A DNA stretch of 8,852 bases, taken from assembly GCA_947589135.1 (NCBI GenBank), contig CANPZT010000051.1:1-8852 (forward strand), given 5' to 3'. Below are positions 7,172 through 8,852 of the stretch, one piece after another (within the stretch, counting starts at the first letter, position 1; each line of letters begins with the position of its first letter). This DNA comes from an uncultured Clostridia bacterium (GTDB lineage Bacteria; Bacillota; Clostridia; TANB77; CAG-508). Below the pieces are notes generated by a model. It was given only the letters and a program-made list of their open reading frames with translations, made no database searches and had not been told where the DNA came from. The translations under genes and the position numbers were made by a program.

Positions 7172-7414
7172 TTATTTTACGTTTTCTTTTATGTATTCAA
7201 CTACATCTTCTACTGTTACAACTTTTTCAGCATCTGCATCTGGAATTTCTATATCAAATTCTTCTTCTAGAGCCATTACTAATTCTACAATATCTAATGA
7301 ATCAGCTCCTAAATCATCTATAAATGATGCTTCCATCGTTACTGCACTTTCTGCTACTCCTAATTGTTCTACAATAATTCCTTTTACTTTTTCTAATACT
7401 TCTTCTGAACTCAT
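7172..7414 (-). CDS. acpP: Acyl carrier protein
   Basis: 80 residues, the normal length for a type II fatty-acid-synthesis acyl carrier protein. It is strongly acidic and has the hallmark motif GADSLDIVELVMALEEEF. Ser39 in D-S-L is the site where holo-ACP synthase attaches 4'-phosphopantetheine, whose thiol carries the growing acyl chain. Helix 1 (EEVLEKVKGIIVEQLGV), helix 2 after Ser39 and the C-terminal helix (VEDVVEYIKENV) are all evident. The ATG at 7414 is preceded by an excellent ribosome binding site, AGGAGGTGA. It lies 162 bases downstream of plsX on the same strand and has its own promoter in that gap, so it can be made independently, as expected for a protein needed in large amounts. 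The frame is intact. Confidence 0.97.
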   Translation of the reverse strand: MSSEEVLEKVKGIIVEQLGVAESAVTMEASFIDDLGADSLDIVELVMALEEEFDIEIPDADAEKVVTVEDVVEYIKENVK

Positions 7415-7423
7415 TTTACGAGT

Positions 7424-7433
7424 TCACCTCCTC
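7424..7433 (-). promoter_or_regulatory. Strong ribosome binding site of acpP
   Basis: On the minus strand GAGGAGGTGA is almost fully complementary to the 16S rRNA 3' end and lies nine bases before the ATG. It is the strongest site in the window and fits a highly expressed protein. Confidence 0.85.
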
Positions 7434-7481
7434 TCAAGTTTCAAATGATTTATTCATTTTTATTTTCATTTTTATATTTCA

Positions 7482-7510
7482 TTTATATTATATGTTGTTA
7501 TATTTGTCAA
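7482..7510 (-). promoter_or_regulatory. Promoter of acpP
   Basis: On the minus strand there is a perfect -35 TTGACA (7510-7505), a 17-base spacer and -10 TATAAA (7487-7482). The start would be near 7475, leaving a leader of about 60 bases. A second TTGACT at 7551-7546 lacks a good -10. I see no terminator between plsX and acpP, so read-through from plsX is also possible. Confidence 0.75.
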
Positions 7511-7576
7511 GTGAATTGGTAAAATATTTTTATTTTATACTGTATAGTCAATACTTTGTTCATTTTTTAGCATATT

Positions 7577-8326
7577 TTAGTCCTGTTTTTCTTGTATTTC
7601 TTGCTTTGTAAATTCTTCTATCATTTTTTCTACTGCTCTGTTCTCTACAAATTTTTCTGCTTGTATAATAGTATATTCAAATAGTTTCGCATCACTACTT
7701 CCATGAGCTTTAACAACTGGCTTTTTAACTCCTAAAAATAATGCTCCACCATATGATTTATAATCCATTGTTTTACTAAATCTCTTTATAGCTGGCAACG
7801 CCGGTATAGATAGTATCTTTGCTAATAAATTCTTTGTTAAACTTTCGGTTAATGTTCTTTTAACAAATTTTCCTAAACCTTCTGTCGTTTTTAAAAATAC
7901 ATTACCTGTAAATCCATCTGAAACTATCGCATCTATCTTTCCTGAAAATGCATCTCTGCCCTCTACATTTCCTATAAAATTGATATTTAATTCTTCTGAT
8001 TTTTCTTTTAGTAAATTATAACTTTCTTTTACTAGTTCATTTCCTTTTGTCTCTTCTGTACCAATATTTAATAATCCAATTGCAGGATTTTGTATACCAT
8101 ATGTATTTCTTAAATAAATTGTAGACATCTGCGCAAATTGTAATAAGTTAATTGGTTTACAATTTGTATTAGAGCCCGCGTCTATTAATAATAATTGACT
8201 ATTATATGCTGGTAAAATTCCAGCTAATGCTGGTCTATCTATTCCTTTAATTCTTCCAACTAAAAGTGTTGCTCCGAGTAAGTAATGCCCCTGAATTACC
8301 TGCCGAAATAAAAACATCACCTTCAC
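7577..8326 (-). CDS. plsX: Phosphate acyltransferase PlsX, C-terminal part (frame-displaced)
   Basis: This frame carries about the last two thirds of PlsX. True homology starts near 8275 with GATLLVGRIKGIDRPALAG; the earlier codons (MKVMFLFRQ...) are an overlap artefact. Family landmarks are present: LLIDAGSNTNCKP, FIGNVEGRDAFSG, VSDGFTGNVFLKTTEGLGK and KAHGSSDAKLFEY. PlsX is a peripheral membrane enzyme that converts acyl-ACP and phosphate to acyl-phosphate, the acyl donor for PlsY in phosphatidic acid synthesis. Joined to the 8247-8615 frame by removing one base at about 8276, it gives a 345-residue protein, the usual PlsX size. acpP, which supplies the substrate carrier, lies just downstream. 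Confidence 0.9.
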   Translation of the reverse strand: MKVMFLFRQVIQGHYLLGATLLVGRIKGIDRPALAGILPAYNSQLLLIDAGSNTNCKPINLLQFAQMSTIYLRNTYGIQNPAIGLLNIGTEETKGNELVKESYNLLKEKSEELNINFIGNVEGRDAFSGKIDAIVSDGFTGNVFLKTTEGLGKFVKRTLTESLTKNLLAKILSIPALPAIKRFSKTMDYKSYGGALFLGVKKPVVKAHGSSDAKLFEYTIIQAEKFVENRAVEKMIEEFTKQEIQEKQD

Positions 8327-8615
8327 CTTCTTTTAGCATTCTAAATCCTACAACCATTGATGAATCTTTCTTATGTTTAATTGCAATTGTTGGTTGATCT
8401 TCCATTTCTATTGTCTCTGTTGCATTTTTTATTGTTAATCTATCAGAAATTTCTTCTATTTCTTTTCCATAAAGTTCTTTTATTCTGTTTCTTATAACAT
8501 CTTCTTTACCAATTAATATTACTTCAGCTTTTACTTTATTTATACCATTTATAGCTCCTTTTATATTAGCATCTGGTGCATTATCTCCTCCCATTGCATC
8601 AAGAAGTATTTTCAT
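8247..8615 (-). CDS. plsX: Phosphate acyltransferase PlsX, N-terminal part (frame-displaced)
   Basis: 122 codons starting with the characteristic PlsX N-terminus MKILLDAMGGDNAPDA and running to FISAGNSGALLT (about residue 113), where the family continues with GATLLVGR. Here the frame instead reads RSNTFSWKN and stops. The continuation lies in the +1 frame: the bases read ACT-C-GGA-GCA, and dropping the C (plus-strand G at 8276) restores GALLTGATLLVG exactly. Every conserved block survives on both sides, so there is no sign of long-term decay. PlsX is normally required in Firmicutes that use the PlsX/PlsY route, so an assembly or sequencing error is likelier than a real loss. The ATG at 8615 has AAGGAGAG about eight bases upstream. 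Confidence 0.9.
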   Translation of the reverse strand: MKILLDAMGGDNAPDANIKGAINGINKVKAEVILIGKEDVIRNRIKELYGKEIEEISDRLTIKNATETIEMEDQPTIAIKHKKDSSMVVGFRMLKEGEGDVFISAGNSGALLTRSNTFSWKN

Positions 8616-8624
8616 GCTATGTTC

Positions 8625-8632
8625 TCTCCTTT
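8625..8632 (-). promoter_or_regulatory. Ribosome binding site of plsX
   Basis: On the minus strand AAGGAGAG lies before the ATG at 8615 with normal spacing. It supports that start. Confidence 0.75.
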
Positions 8633-8668
8633 TTTAATTGTTTTTTATTATTATATTTTACTTTATCT

Positions 8669-8697
8669 ATTTTATTATTAAATTAATAAAAAATCAA
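8669..8697 (-). promoter_or_regulatory. Proximal candidate promoter of plsX
   Basis: On the minus strand there is TTGATT (8697-8692), a 17-base spacer and TAAAAT (8674-8669). This would start transcription about 47 bases before the ATG. In such AT-rich DNA some matches arise by chance. Confidence 0.5.
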
Positions 8698-8713
8698 TAG
8701 CTTATTTAAATTT

Positions 8714-8743
8714 GTACCAAAGAAGAAAGCTTCTTTTTGGCAC
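8714..8743. other. Hairpin upstream of plsX
   Basis: AAAGAAG (8719-8725) pairs with CTTCTTT (8730-8736) around a four-base loop. After a two-base bulge the stem continues with CC/GG, then GT/AC. There is no T-run on either side, so it is not a standard terminator. It lies between two candidate plsX promoters, so it would be part of the leader only for the distal one. Confidence 0.5.
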
Positions 8744-8806
8744 TTTATATATAAGTCTTTATTCAATTTCAAGTCATAAAATTATTTAATTATGAATGCA
8801 AGTGAA

Positions 8807-8834
8807 ATTATATTACAAATTATTTAATTAACAA
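8807..8834 (-). promoter_or_regulatory. Distal candidate promoter of plsX
   Basis: On the minus strand there is TTGTTA (8834-8829), a 16-base spacer and a perfect TATAAT (8812-8807). It would give a leader of about 185 bases that includes the hairpin at 8714-8743. The -35 box matches only four of six positions. Confidence 0.4.
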
Positions 8835-8852
8835 ATGGGAGAATCTCAAACT

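Noticed and set aside
7191..7448. Plus-strand open frame opposite acpP
   Set aside because: It is the Ser/Thr-rich antisense shadow of the acyl carrier protein gene.

Overview
The window is very AT-rich (roughly 28-30% G+C by eye) and uses the standard bacterial code: TGG is used for Trp, and TAA, TAG and TGA for stops. The gene content (a sigma-A-type promoter set, strong GGAGG-like ribosome binding sites, a DacF-type carboxypeptidase, PlsX with acyl carrier protein, and a thioester-domain surface protein with DUF11-like repeats) points to a low-GC Firmicute, probably an uncultured or gut-associated member of the Clostridia. That placement is inference from family knowledge.

Layout. Positions 1-74 are clearly richer in G+C and look like the 5' end of a group II intron on the minus strand. 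It abuts a hairpin plus T-run (76-114) that ends the first gene. Positions 121-5425 (minus) encode one giant cell-surface protein. It has a signal peptide, a thioester (Cys-Gln) adhesin domain, a linker domain, six DUF11-like beta-sandwich repeats and a C-terminal membrane anchor. A +1 frame displacement near an A7 tract at about 4631-4637 splits it into two open frames. Two of its repeats are an almost perfect 633-bp tandem duplication. A 321-bp divergent intergenic region holds a good minus-strand promoter. Positions 5747-7030 (plus) encode an intact D-alanyl-D-alanine carboxypeptidase of the DacF/PBP5 type. Two terminators lie between it and the convergent acyl carrier protein gene acpP (7172-7414, minus), which has its own near-consensus promoter. 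Upstream of acpP is plsX (7577-8615, minus), also split by a single-base frame displacement (at about 8276), with all family motifs kept across the two halves. The right end (8616-8852) holds two candidate plsX promoters and a leader hairpin.

How the genes fit together. plsX and acpP are the usual phospholipid/fatty-acid synthesis pair: PlsX makes acyl-phosphate from acyl-ACP. DacF trims peptidoglycan stem peptides. The giant protein would sit on the cell surface, with a reactive thioester head presented on a stalk of repeats that may be stabilised by isopeptide bonds and calcium. No wholly unknown system is evident. The points of most interest are the two frame displacements in otherwise intact genes, the recently duplicated stalk repeats, the candidate isopeptide triads, and the intron sitting at a terminator.
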